A DNA stretch of 64,000 nucleotides from Pempheris klunzingeri (taxonomy: Eukaryota > Chordata > Actinopteri > Acropomatiformes > Pempheridae). The first letter of the stretch is position 1. Each line of letters begins with the position of its first letter. Position numbers and translations under genes: made by a program. Positions 23,503-35,200 of the stretch are shown in pieces. The notes under the pieces were generated by a model, which was not told the DNA's origin, did not search any database, and saw nothing but the letters and a program-made list of their open reading frames with translations. The DNA lies in assembly GCF_042242105.1 (NCBI RefSeq), contig NC_092016.1, positions 6,061,501 to 6,125,500 of the forward strand, given 5' to 3'.

Positions 23503-23607
23503 CTAGATGTTGTTGTCTTCAAGTTCTGCCTTGTCATGGAAAAGAGCAGTTCACACAGACACAGTAGTCTCTGCTGAAGTGTGAGCTCCAGTGAGTCTCA
23601 CACAGGA

Positions 23608-23615
23608 TATTTATA
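23608..23615 (-). promoter_or_regulatory. TATA box of ADP-ribosyltransferase-like copy 2
   Basis: TATAAATA on the minus strand, about 106 bases upstream of the first ATG. A clean 5' UTR of about 75 bases containing one short upstream frame follows. Confidence 0.6.
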
Positions 23616-23689
23616 GCATACAGGTGTATGTTGCGTCATCATGACGTTCATCAAAACTTCTTATCTTGTGAGTACATCTTGGGGAGGCG

Positions 23690-24200
23690 TCAGCCGCACC
23701 CAGTGCTGGGAGGAACAGTAGTTGAATACAACTTTAACAAAATCTGTTTTATACTTTTATATTCAATCCTAGGCTAGCATTCCTAGCTCTCACGTCCTTT
23801 TAGCGATTGTCCTGCTACTTCTACAGTTTGATAACTTTATTTTGTCAGGTAGCTAGAACAACTAACCTAGCTAAACACATGTTTAGTTATTCCTCTGCCT
23901 CCTTTAACGAAAGTGGAACCTGTAATAATTGTAGTGTATTTGCTGTGCTGGAGGCTTAGTGAACTTGAAACGTGGCTCCACACCATAGAAAACAAATCAG
24001 TAGCTGCTGTAGTTAGCCAGCCCCCAGTAGCCGGTACAGGCCGACCTAGCAGAGTTCCTACTCCCCCAGCAGTTCCTGAGCAGAAGCCAGGGCGGCTGGG
24101 TGACTGTTCACAGGAAGCATAGTTTCAAGGAGAAGCCCACGGTGCACCACCACCCACTTCATGTATCTAATCGATTCTCCCCACTCGGCAACACACAGAG
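23690..24200 (+). mobile_element. LINE fragment with ORF1-like remnant
   Basis: The plus strand reads as a short frame RLSELETWLHTIENKS and then a proline-rich stretch. A frameshifted continuation reads KPTVHHHPLHVSNRF. This resembles the first open frame of fish LINEs as I remember them. It is broken and has no reverse transcriptase. It sits upstream of copy 2 and next to the broken copy 3. Confidence 0.45.
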
Positions 24201-25496
24201 AACAGCTTCAGCTCTGACAATTTCCTTTGTGATATTGTGCAACAAATGTAAATTGAGTTAGTGAGGACAGCTGTGAAGTGTTTACTGAATTTAAATCTTT
24301 CCTGTGCTGTAACTTTAAAGGCTTTTGTTTGTTTTCTTTGTTTGTCTGTCTTGATACTGAGATTCCAATATGAGCAATGAAGTCACAGTGTTTGTTGTAA
24401 AAATTTGTGTCTCTGAGATTTCGGAACATGGTTTCCATGCTGAGACACAGCAGCAGGATGGAAATGCAAAGAAAATGTACAAAAGCGAATTTCCTTCATC
24501 AAATATTAACTTAATATTAACAGCAGTGATCAATAACAGCCAAAAGATTCTATTTTGGTTCTTATTGTCTTTCAAACACACCAGAATTCATGCTGAATCC
24601 ATCATATCATACACCTCTTTAAATGTAAATGTGGCTATTGGGACAAAACTTGTATCTCTCGTCAACTTATCATCAAACATTTCCAAAATATAGAAAGTGC
24701 ACATCTCCTGCCACTGCTAGTGACCTACAGAGCTGAGACCAATCTTCAAACCCACACTCAGTTTCCAGTTTATGAAGTTTACATGGTAAAAACACATCAG
24801 TCCCACAATAAATCATTTACACTCACACGTGTTGACTCCTTATACACTTTCCTTCACATTTTCTCCAGCCGTCATGGCCCCTTTATCATTATCAGACGTC
24901 CCATGGAAGGACACAGGCCACTCTCCTGGCACTGACTCGGTGCTGCGGTATCGAGTTCCCAGCCAGGCATTTTCATCATACTTATCCAGGACCTGAGACA
25001 AAGTGAAAGTCTTATTACTCAAAAACATCTACGTGTGTGACCTCTGTCATAGTAACAACACCTACCAGTGATGTCACAGTGTACTGGAGTACACCTGTAC
25101 ATCATTACAGTAAGGTGAGAGTAAAAACAAGACTTTTCAGAGGGTGTTAAAGGAGAACTCCAAAGACAGTTATTTCTGTATAACAAATCATTGCTACAGA
25201 TGGAGTTAAGCAATATAATCAATTGCAATCAGTGTTTTATGTCAAGTTATTGATTTCTTTAGTATGAAGCCATGGTGTAATAATGCACAGCGAATGGCAG
25301 TAATTCTTGCAAATTGAACCCCTTCAGGCTGATTCAAGCCCCTTCTTCCTTCTGCCTCACATAGGGGCAAACTAAGCTTAAGCACTTTAGTGTGAGGGCT
25401 GGTTCCAGACTCTCATGGGGGTCTGAGCTTTCATGTATGAGGTTATTTTTCTGTCTTTACTATGCAATCAAACAGAATAGGACAAAAGAACAAAAC
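24187..25496 (-). pseudogene. Broken third copy of the ADP-ribosyltransferase-like gene
   Basis: Contains intron-3-like DNA (24190-24560), exon 3 (24992 to about 24880), part of intron 2, and then intron-1-like DNA (25165-25496). Exons 1, 2 and 4 are missing. Exon 3 is intact through SFHGTSDN, but the end that should read GAQGIISDHYK is deleted and the donor is lost. It retains intron-1 sequence found in copy 1 but absent from copy 2, and it carries D, E and F at the sites that differ between copies, so it is a mosaic or descends from an ancestor of both. Confidence 0.85.
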
Positions 25497-25499
25497 TTC

Positions 25500-26624
25500 C
25501 CAATCACATAACACAAAATACTATTTCCATTTGACTGCCAGGTACATTAGTGTGTGTACCTGAAGGTGTCCACAAATACATGCAACACACCAGCCGGTTC
25601 ATGTCAGGACCACAGGCTCTTTATGACACAATCGACAATAAAATTCCTGAGTATTTCAGAGTACACACCCTGATTCTGCTGAACTCTCTACTTCCTGCAA
25701 AACAAGTCGGTCTTTACAGTTTTTTTTCTGTCACTCTCTCTCTCATCCAACTGCTTTAATGTCTTAGAAATAGGCCTAATACCTTCCAAGTATAATAGAT
25801 AAATAGAATAATGTAATTACAGGGTTCACAAAAAGTTAGGGATATTCGACTTTCAGGTGAAATTTATGGAAAATGTAAAAAGTGAATGCTACAGTGATAT
25901 TATATCATGAAAGTAGGGCATTTAAGTATCAGCATGCAATGGTAGTTTCTTCATCTTAAACAATTTATTGAAAGAAAATCTAACAACAGTGGAGGGTAAA
26001 CGTAAAATTGGGATGTGGCCAAAGGACGTCCACTCCTCTCCTTTCTGTGACTCTTCCAGTCTCTGGATCTCTGTTCCAACCTGCTGATGACACTCTGTGA
26101 CCCTCTAAGCTCAGTGAACGCCTCCGTCTGAGGACTTCCTGTTTGAAGCCTCCAGTGTTGAGGTGCTGTTGATCAATTGTTAGGTGTCGTCTTGGTCTCA
26201 TGATGTCAGAATGTGAACAGCACGATGAGGAGGACTGTTTAAATACCAGTTCTAACTGAAGCAGGAAATGTATTGGTGGTGGTTCATCTTGAAATTTCAC
26301 CTGAAAGCCGAATATCCCTAACTTTTTGTGAGTAGTGTATAATAATAAGTTGTAAAGTATATTATTTTACAATGGTGGTCTAAGGAGAAAATGCTTCTGG
26401 GGCTGCAGGAGATTTTTCATTGCAATACCGTGAGCGTTCCCTATGAACATTGGTCTAGTATCTAGTTATTGTAATACATACATGGGGTGGATCCGTTAAG
26501 CCCTTTGAGGTGACAAACTGCGATTTAAGGCTGCATGAACACACTGAGTTTGCAGCAGCCTTTCGCTACGGTTAGCAGAAGGCTAAACTACTTGCAACAT
26601 TCAACATCAGCAGCTTTCATGGTA
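25500..26624. repeat. Foldback-family repeat, copy C
   Basis: Partial copy of the repeat seen at 16476-18068 (spacer in reverse orientation) and at 27270-27890. It is interrupted by a 518-base Tc1-type element at 25820-26337. Confidence 0.75.
25820..26337 (-). mobile_element. Non-autonomous Tc1/mariner-type element (518 bp)
   Basis: Inverted ends of about 40 bases, core 'cacaaaaagttagggatattcg', flanked by TA (25818-25819 and 26338-26339). Copy B of the surrounding repeat (about 27590-27610) shows the site without the insertion. The minus strand keeps a scrap of transposase N-terminus starting MRPRRHLT near 26198, with a later ETGRVTERR segment, so this is a deletion derivative of a full element. 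Confidence 0.85.
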
Positions 26625-26830
26625 TGATATAACCAGGTGGGGTGTCAGCTACCTGAGGTGCAGGACTTGCTGCTGGTCCGGATCAGGTTGGGGGTGTTGG
26701 TCAAGTCGATGAGCAGTTTCTCCTGCTGCAAAGTCGGACCTGGAAGATCCAACAGGAGAACCTGAGGAGAGAACAGTGATGAAGATGTGTGAGGTTGTCC
26801 TGAACTGAGAAGAAGGATGAAGCTCCTCAC
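26583..26830 (-). pseudogene. Stray duplicate of a gtse1 exon
   Basis: 26622-26842 closely repeats 30558-30775, the penultimate gtse1 coding exon plus intron on both sides. The exon copy keeps VLLLDLP and EKLLIDLTNTPNLIR in frame. It has lost 3 bases inside and 5 bases near the donor, so the final codons change. It lies between two foldback repeats, about 4 kb downstream of gtse1 in transcript direction and in the same orientation. No other gtse1 exon accompanies it, and transcription is unknown. Confidence 0.85.
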
Positions 26831-26835
26831 AGCTC

Positions 26836-29291
26836 TGTATCTGGTTTCATCTGCAATGATGCAACTACCGCAGATCTCATAGTGACTGTTGCTTTGCTCA
26901 ACTTGTTACTGGAACACAGAGACCCCATGACCCCGATGTTAAAATCATATTGCTTGCTTTAAATGACCATAAAACTTTTGAAAATGTTTGGTCCTATTCA
27001 TGTTATTATCACTACTTTGAACTGTTGTTAGGAAAAGTGCTATGTACATAACGTTTAGTATTATTGCTTGTTTGCTCTGCTCGCTTATGTTTTACACAGT
27101 CAGTCACAAAAAAACAACGGGCACGGCACATGATGAGGCAGCAGCTGAAAAAATTGCATGTATTGACGAAGCTGAGCATTGCCACTTCAAAGCTTTTCTT
27201 TGATTTTATAGCAACATGGGATATGGTGGCAAAAACCCTTCACGCTTCTGCTTGGACACCATAACTTCATGAGAACTAAAGATCACATAACACAAAATAC
27301 TATTTCCATTTGACTGCCAGGTACATTAGTGTGTGTACCTGAAGGTGTCCACAAATACATGCAACACACCAGCCGGTTCATGTCAGGACCACAGGACCTT
27401 TATGACACAATCGACAATAAAATTCCTGAGTATTTCAGAGTACACACCCTGATTCTGCTGAACTCTCTACTTCCTGCAAAATGAGTCGGTCTTTACAGTA
27501 AATGGTTTGACTTTTTCTGTCACTCTCTCTCTCATCCAACTGGCATTAATGTCTTAGAAACAATACTGTCCAAGTATAATAGATAAATAGAATAATGTAA
27601 TAATAAGTTGTAAAGTATATTATTTTACAATGGTGGTCTAAGGAGAAAATGCTTCTGGGGCTGCAGGAGATTTTTCATTGCAATACTGTGAGCGTTCCCT
27701 ATGAACAGTGGTCTGGTATCTAGTTATTGTAATACATCCATGGGGTGGATCCGTTAAGCCCTTTGAGGTGACAAACTGCGATTTAAGGCTGCATGAACAC
27801 ACTGAGTTTGCAGCAGCCTTTTGCTACGGTTAGCAGAAGGCTAAACTACTTGCAACATTCAACATAGAGGCTCATCAGCAGCTTTCATAGTAAAACTTTG
27901 TGCACGAGCCAACAGACCAGTGCAGCACATTTAGATATTACAGAAAAATGAAGTTAGCAGCTTCAATCGTCTCAGTTGTGACTGTGATCTCGGTGCTGCT
28001 ACATAAACAGAACCTCGATTAGCCACAGCCATGAGCCTTTGGCTAATGTTACAGTTAGCAGGGGGCTAAACTATTACCAACATTTAAGATCAGCAGCTGA
28101 AGGGACGCGTGTGTGTGCATTTGTTGAACAGCCAATAGAAACGCCGTCTCAGGCCATGTGAATTACAGTATGCTGAAAGGTTGTTATAGAATATTTGCCC
28201 AGTGACATGTGGGGAATTTTATTATTACTTCTGATCACTACTTATAAAAGGCCAATTATACAATACTGAGCCTCAAATTTGTACTAACTGCGCTAAATAT
28301 ATATGTAACAGAGTAAGTACTAACAACATCATATATAACCAATTACAGAACACTGGATTTGAATTAACACTATTAAAGTATTGATTAACGTTACCATTGA
28401 TTAACATTGGAAGCTCAGTTCTTACTGACAATGTATGCTCTATGTTAATCAGCAGGGAGAGACTTATTAATGCAATGCACCGCCACAGGGAAGAGCCATA
28501 CCCCATAGTTGCTAAAGAGGGGAACAAGCACTGGCCCCAGGTTCTGAAGGGTCAGACACATGACGATCAGGTGGGACATTTATGGCAAGAAAGCACAAGC
28601 ACGCTTACATGCACTACAATACACACCTCATAAACCACATCTCGCACCATATACTGGGAGCTCCAAGGGCAAGGTTGGTGGAAGGCCGTGATAGTAACGG
28701 GAGGATAAGATAGCAGGCAGGGGAGGATGCTCTCAGAAAGACTCCATTGTAAGAAGCTCTCACATGATAGGGAAAGGTCACTAGGGAGGATACTTTGTTT
28801 ACAGGTACGGCTGCTGGTCAAGGTCGTGATGCCCAGAGGCTGGGACCAGCCTGTGCACCAACGAAGGGAGGGCCAAGTCTAAACCGCGGTTACTCCCCAA
28901 CTAGACAACCAATCAAAAATAATTGTATTCTTGCTGGAATGTATATACTGTTACTGCATATGTGTTTCGGGGCTCACTCTAGGACCTGTTGGCTACAGAC
29001 TAACAGCTTGCTGACTGTGGTTTTCAGAGCTCAGACTGAGTCCTTGATCAAGCTCAATACTTATTCACACAGAAAATAAAACACCTTAAATGAGAGAAGT
29101 TGCCTGTCCTTCATCGAAAAAAAGCGAACGCGCTGACAGACAACAAAAACTGCCCGTCCCACCTTTAACCACTGACCCAAAAATCTGCTTTTTACCAAAA
29201 CACCTTATGATATACATACTGATGCTGTACAGCATGTACTGGATACTAATAATCATAGTGCACCGTTTTAGTGGTTAGTGGAGAAAATGTA
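26836..29291. repeat. Foldback-family repeat, copy B (interrupted by a solo LTR)
   Basis: Homologous to copy A: left flank from 26836, spacer inverted relative to A (27230-27990), one arm (about 28000-28125), then the right flank. The right flank is split at 28207 by an LTR and resumes at 29139. It ends near 29291, where the match to 18068 stops. Confidence 0.75.
28208..29138 (+). mobile_element. Solo LTR of a retrotransposon or endogenous retrovirus (931 bp)
   Basis: Begins TGTGGGG and ends GCTGACA, so it has TG...CA ends, flanked by a 4-base duplication GACA (28204-28207 and 29139-29142). The unoccupied site is preserved in foldback copy A at 17916-17919. Inside are a TATA-like TGTATATACTG near 28938 and a poly(A) signal AATAAA near 29077, placing the transcription start and end on the plus strand. 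No internal gag, pol or env sequence is present: this is the remnant left by recombination between two LTRs. Confidence 0.9.
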
Positions 29292-29299
29292 AACTTACA

Positions 29300-30115
29300 A
29301 ATTTATACTAACAGAAACGGATACTTCAGCTGGAAATCAGTCACACTGCACATCTTTGAAATGTCTTTGTCAATTAAACTTCACAAGACAAACAATTATG
29401 TTTTGGAGCCATTTTATCACAGCTCACAACTTATTTTAATTTTTTTTCTTTTTCAGCTGTATTTTCTTTGTGCACTGACACAATGACAAAACAATCTGCT
29501 CACTTTCTTGTTAGAAAGTTTTAAAAACAGAATTTGGTCTTTTATGTTTCTTTACTTACATCAACAGTTCAACCATGAGATAAACTGTTAAAGTTACAGT
29601 GTTAACCTACACTGGTAACAAGGTACTGACCATTGTATCAGCAATACATACAAACGCATAACAGTATCCAGCAATAAGAAAATGTGTCCTAACATGAAAA
29701 ATCTTGTAATAAAGGTAAAAATGAGAACATTTTCTCATTACAAGAAGATAAGTGGATTTTCTTTCCCATAGTGGCAGCAATAAGCAGCCGTAGCTTTAGA
29801 CACATTTAAGACCAACATCTTGCATTTCCCAAAAGCATGTAAATGCTAAGATGTCAGTCTGCTGAGCAGCAACTGAAAAAAGGACAGACAGCTTCTAGAA
29901 ACAGCTGCAGACTGACCATTTCTTTTTTTCCAGGTTAAACATGTAGTAAGCAATGAATCAGTGAACTGTTGGATTTGACATTGATTCTGTTTGTAGCACT
30001 TGGTTGTCAATTAAATTATCTTTTGTTTTTAGTTTTTTTTATTGGTCTTGTGTTGGTGGATGGACGTCAGAGGCACATGAACACAGGAACATGACTGTTT
30101 ACAGTAGTGACAGTA
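29300..30115. other. Intergenic DNA downstream of gtse1
   Basis: AT-rich, with no exon, RNA gene or element end that I can support. Confidence 0.5.
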
Positions 30116-30121
30116 GCAACA

Positions 30122-30127
30122 TTTATT
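30122..30127 (-). terminator. gtse1: Poly(A) signal of gtse1
   Basis: AATAAA on the minus strand, about 236 bases after the gtse1 stop codon at 30365-30363. Confidence 0.6.
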
Positions 30128-30362
30128 CAGACATCAATAAGAGCAGCAAGACGGACAAATAAAAGTACAATCAGGTGCAGAAAAACTTCCACAACACCTT
30201 GGGATATTTTCATCATTTAAAACATAATACTCTGCTTCAGTAAAGGCTTCACTGATAAAAACTCTGTTGTTAACTTAACTGGATTATGTTTAGAGTTTCC
30301 GAAGACAGAAAACCGCTGAGTCCAGTTTCCTGCAGAGACCATCAGATCCAGGTGGATCTGGA

Positions 30363-32181
30363 TCAGAAGGACAGGTTGATGAGAGGAGCGTTGTTCTCCC
30401 TCTTGTCTTCTGGACTCCACTTGATGAGCGGTGAGCTCAGGTCGATCAGCTGCTGAAACAAAGCAAATTGATTGAAAACACCAGAAAAGTTTTATTTAAA
30501 GATCCCCCAGGCATGTTTTTATGACAAATCAAAGACACTCAGCTTTAAGTTTGGGGATATAACCAGGTGGGGTGTCAGCTACCTGAGTTGTGGTGCAGGA
30601 CTTGCTGCTGGTCCGGATCAGGTTGGGGGTGTTGGTCAAGTCGATGAGCAGTTTCTCCTGAGGCTGCAAAGTCGGAGCTGGAAGATCCAACAGGAGAACC
30701 TGAGGAGAGAACAGTGATGAAGATCTGTGAGGTTCTCCTGAACTGAGAAGAAGGATGAAGCTCCTCACAGCTCACAACTTTGTCCATGATGAGTATAGAA
30801 AGAATCCCTAAAAATCCTGCTGCTTTTATTGTATACATTTGGGATTAGTCAACATTAAACATATCAGTGAGGCTGAACCGATGAGCCGATGAATGCCACG
30901 CAAACATAAAATTGTGGTATGTGTGTGTTTTCTGACCTCCTGTGTCTTGCTGTTGCTCTCCTCTGTAGTTTCCAGTTCGATCAGGTTTTTGTTGGGTTCC
31001 GATTCACCTTGACTCAGTGCCTCAGGAATCGTGCTCTCTGATTGGTCAGGCTGTGGGGGGCTGGAGGGAAGGGCGGCGGGGCGCTCTTCCTCCTCCTCCT
31101 CCAGACAGAAGGGCTGGATGTCTGGGGCATCAGCAGGCTCCGCCTCCTGTGTGACTACTGGGGCGGGGCTGCAACACAGCGAGAGAAGACAAAGTCAGAC
31201 CTCTGCGTGTGTTGTCATGGTAACAGGGAGGTGATCTGCCGCAGGAGGACCACCTCTCAGGTCAGGTTAGTCCACAGCGATTTGCAGCACTTCACCTGCA
31301 GCTTCTCTCTGTCCTGGGCGAGGCCGAGCCAGTGGCGGGGTCACAGTCAGAGACGGACGGCGGCCTGGCGGTCCGGGCCGGGTTGGTGGGTGTGGCGACT
31401 GGGATGGCGGACATCCTGCGCCTAACCGGGGTGGGGAGGGCAGAGGGACGCCGTGCCTTCACCTGCAGCAATCTGCAGCTGCCAGCAGAGGGCGTCAAAG
31501 GACCAACAGAGGGCTTCTGAGGAAGACTACATGAGGGGAAGAGGTTTATTGACAACCAGGCGGCTTCTTAGATAGAAATTAACCCCAACAAAACCAACTT
31601 CAGACTAAAGACGCAGCACAGAGCTACAAGATAGTAGATAGTGCAGGAGTTTTCTTCTTTTCAGGTGACATCAAGTTTCATGGTCTTTATTGTCAAGTTT
31701 ACTGGACACACTGGGCCTGTTTTGTACACTTATCCTAAACCTACTGTTTTTTATAGAGGCTTTCTCATAGAAGTTCCAGATTACCAAATAAACAAACTTG
31801 CTGTAAATTGCTTGTTTCCGTGAGGTGAATGCCACCTAAAGATTATGTGTACAGTAATGACATTCGATCGCTTGCATATTTAGCACCCCCAAATTGCTGT
31901 TCTGCTCCGTCGTTTCATTCACAAAAGGTATCCAATAGTAAATTTTCACAATGCAGAGCTTGAATCCAGAACAATGTCAGCAGGTACAGTAAATCTGAGG
32001 CATTTTCGTACACATGAATGATTTAGATGCACAGGTGACAACACATCAACAGTGTCGATGATGCGGTGGTGTGAAGGAGCAGTGATGTCATCTACCTGTC
32101 CACGTTGCTCGCCGACATCAGCCTCTTTGGTTTCAACATCTTTGAGCCGTCTGGAGATAAAACACAAAGACGCGGCAGAGT

Positions 32182-32232
<51 letters not shown>

Positions 32233-35200
32233 GTCTTAAATAACCACACGTGCACTTGTGGACTCCTGACAATAATACGCAGCCACTTTCGTAAACATCC
32301 CCCAGTTTGTCACAGCAGCACCATGTGGTGCAGCTGTGGCTTCAAAAGCAGAGTTCCGTTTTTTGTTTCTGGAGTTTGGTCTGATGTTTTATGATTGTAT
32401 GAAAGAACCTAAACTGCATCATGTCTGACACACAAACAAACAAACTCCAGGATGAAACTGAAACCTGATGACTGAATTCTCAGACATTAAACTGACAGCC
32501 CTGACATCATCAGTGGCCCTTTACCGTCTCCACTGGGGACTCCTCTGCTTCCTCCGCTGGGTGTCGGTGGGACCAGGGCCTCAGGTTTGGATTTGGTCCT
32601 CAACCCGGTCTGTGGGCGCACTACGGCGGTGGTGGGGATGGAGGCAGTCCGCTCCATAAGTCTCTTAGCTGGCGTGGGCTGGAGGGGCGCGGCCTCAGTT
32701 CTCTTCAGCGGCGTGGACCTCATGGCTTTGACGCGTTCCACTTCAGATGGCTTCCTGGCCTGGGTGGAGAGCGAGCGGCGGCCGGCGTTGGAGGACGCTG
32801 GCTCTGCGGTGGCGTAGATGGTGGAGCGACGGGGTCTGCCGTTATTGGCTGGTATGCTGATGCTGCTGGGGGCGGGGCCAGTGGAGCCATTCAGACTCCG
32901 GTTCAAGGAAGAGTTCAGTTTACCTGAGAGGAAAAATAACACCTGCACTACTGAACTTTTACTTTACTTTACAATTGAAGAAATAACTGCACGTAACAGA
33001 TCAGTTTGTTTCTTGTGCCTCGGTGATACCAGGCAGATATAGGTTTGCATACTGGAATTGTAATTGGTTGGTGCAGGCCTACAACGTTTTGGAAGTCATG
33101 CTGACTATTTCCACTTAGCTGAGAACCACTAGCAGTTAGCGCACCTTTAGCAGGGGACAGAGAGATGCTGGAGTTGAAGCTGGACACTGATGATGAGGAT
33201 GAGGAGGTGTTCTTCCTGTCTGTTACCCTCCTGCCTTGAGGGGGAACAGCTTTCACACCTGTTACTTTCCTCACAACATTCTGACAGAAAAAAAGGAATC
33301 AGTTATTTCCACATCATGTAAGGAAGTCTATAACAACATAATCAGTTTGATTTAATGTTTGACTGCAGTGACTGACTCAGCCCAACAGTCGGAGCTCTTT
33401 CACCAGATTTCCATTTTAAAAATCAACCAGAATCAATTCTCAACAGGTGTGTTACCTTGGTGGGCGGAGCGAGCGTGCGTTTTCCTATTAGGCTGGAGTT
33501 GAGGGAGGAATCGCTGATGTCAGACGCTACGCTTGCTGAATCAGAGAGTAGATCCTCACAAGACTCTGCCCTGCTAGAGGAGCGAGAGGAGGGGCGAGAG
33601 GATGGGCTCCGCTTCCAACCCCCCACCGCCTGAAACAGGAGAAGAAAAAAAAAGAAAACAGTCAACAGGTGACATAAATCCATCTTCCCAGATTCTCCAC
33701 TGGTTGCCTGGATACTCCTCCCAGCCAGGAAATAGTAAACTTAATCCTAAAGCAGCAAATAGTCCTTTTTATTGTATTAAAATAAGATATTCCACTATTT
33801 GTCCCATGACGGGGAAATTTACCCTTTGACATAAGCTCCAGGCTAGCCGTTTCCCTCCTGTTTCCAGTCTTTGTGCTAAGCTAACGGCTGCCGGATGTAG
33901 TATTTAGCATAGAGTGAGATAGATATATCCACCTTTTTATGCAAATGCCCACATGAAAGTAACTTCTGCTTTAAGATCACACTACTGATTCCCAGAATTG
34001 TAGTGTAGCTTCCAAAATCTGAAAACAGAAACACTTACTAAAAGGCAGAGAAAAAAAAAAGGGGGAACTGAGCCTTTTCACTGCAGGAACTCAACAAGCC
34101 AAATCAGGTAGCCAACGTTTTGGGTTCTGCATTTGTTTCCACTGTGCTCCACCTGCTTTTGGGCCCGAGTTCTTACACCCAGACTGGGGCAACTAAATCC
34201 ACAATTTGCTTGCCAACACTTATACTCTGCTCTAATATTGCTATGTGCAAGTACAGACTAACAGTATGTGCATAGCTAAACCCTGCATGGAGACTGTCAG
34301 TGCGATATTCTGACTCAAGAAATGTAACATGCATGTTTTGCTGCTTTGTTCTGTATTAGTGTGTAAACTGTAGATTGTGTGCACAGTGTTGGGGAACAGG
34401 TTCAAGTTAATTTCCCAGCAGGGCAGCTCTGCATCCTGCTTCCCCGTCCTCAGATTTAAGAGAGAATTCAACAGCGGGCTGCTTTAACTGTACAGAGCAG
34501 AGAGAGTGGAGGACCAGCAGTCATCCTGAAGGATGGAGCTGGTTTCTAAAAGATTGTTCTGTCCACCTCCTGCTGGCTGGTGGAGCCCTTCATTGATACT
34601 GATGTTTAAAAGTCTTCATATCTACGTGTAGAAGAAAGTAATATCTTAGCTCCACTCGTCCTACAGCTGCTCTCAACTACTAAACACACAATGACATTAT
34701 TGTCTTGCTTTTGCCTTTTATGATGTACATCTTAAATGTCCCGGCTTGCAAAACACAACAATAATGAACCAAAAACTTAAGGGAGCTTAAGTTCTGGGGA
34801 AAACCAGATTTCAGGCTGGAGAGTTCCTGCAGTGGTGACAAGAGATCTGTTGCTGCAGGCTGATGCCAGACACCATTTTTTTTTTTGGCATTTTATAAAC
34901 CGAATGTTTCACCTGTCAATTCAAAACTAAAAGAGAAACTTCTCTCCTACTTTGGTCGGTGGTTGCAGTCTGCCCTTCTCTGCTCTGCTCTTGCTGGCTG
35001 AACAGGAAGGTGTTGGGGCAGCAGGTTTACTCGGCAACACAACACCAACGCCCAGCACGGCTTTCCCCCTCAGCCCCATCCTGGGCTGAGCCCTGACCCC
35101 GGCTACAGGGCTGGAGGTGCTGAGTCTGGTTTTGGCAGCAGGCCGGGTGGATGAAGCTGCGCCGGCAGGTCGGGTGGATGAAGCTGCTCCGGCAGGCCGG

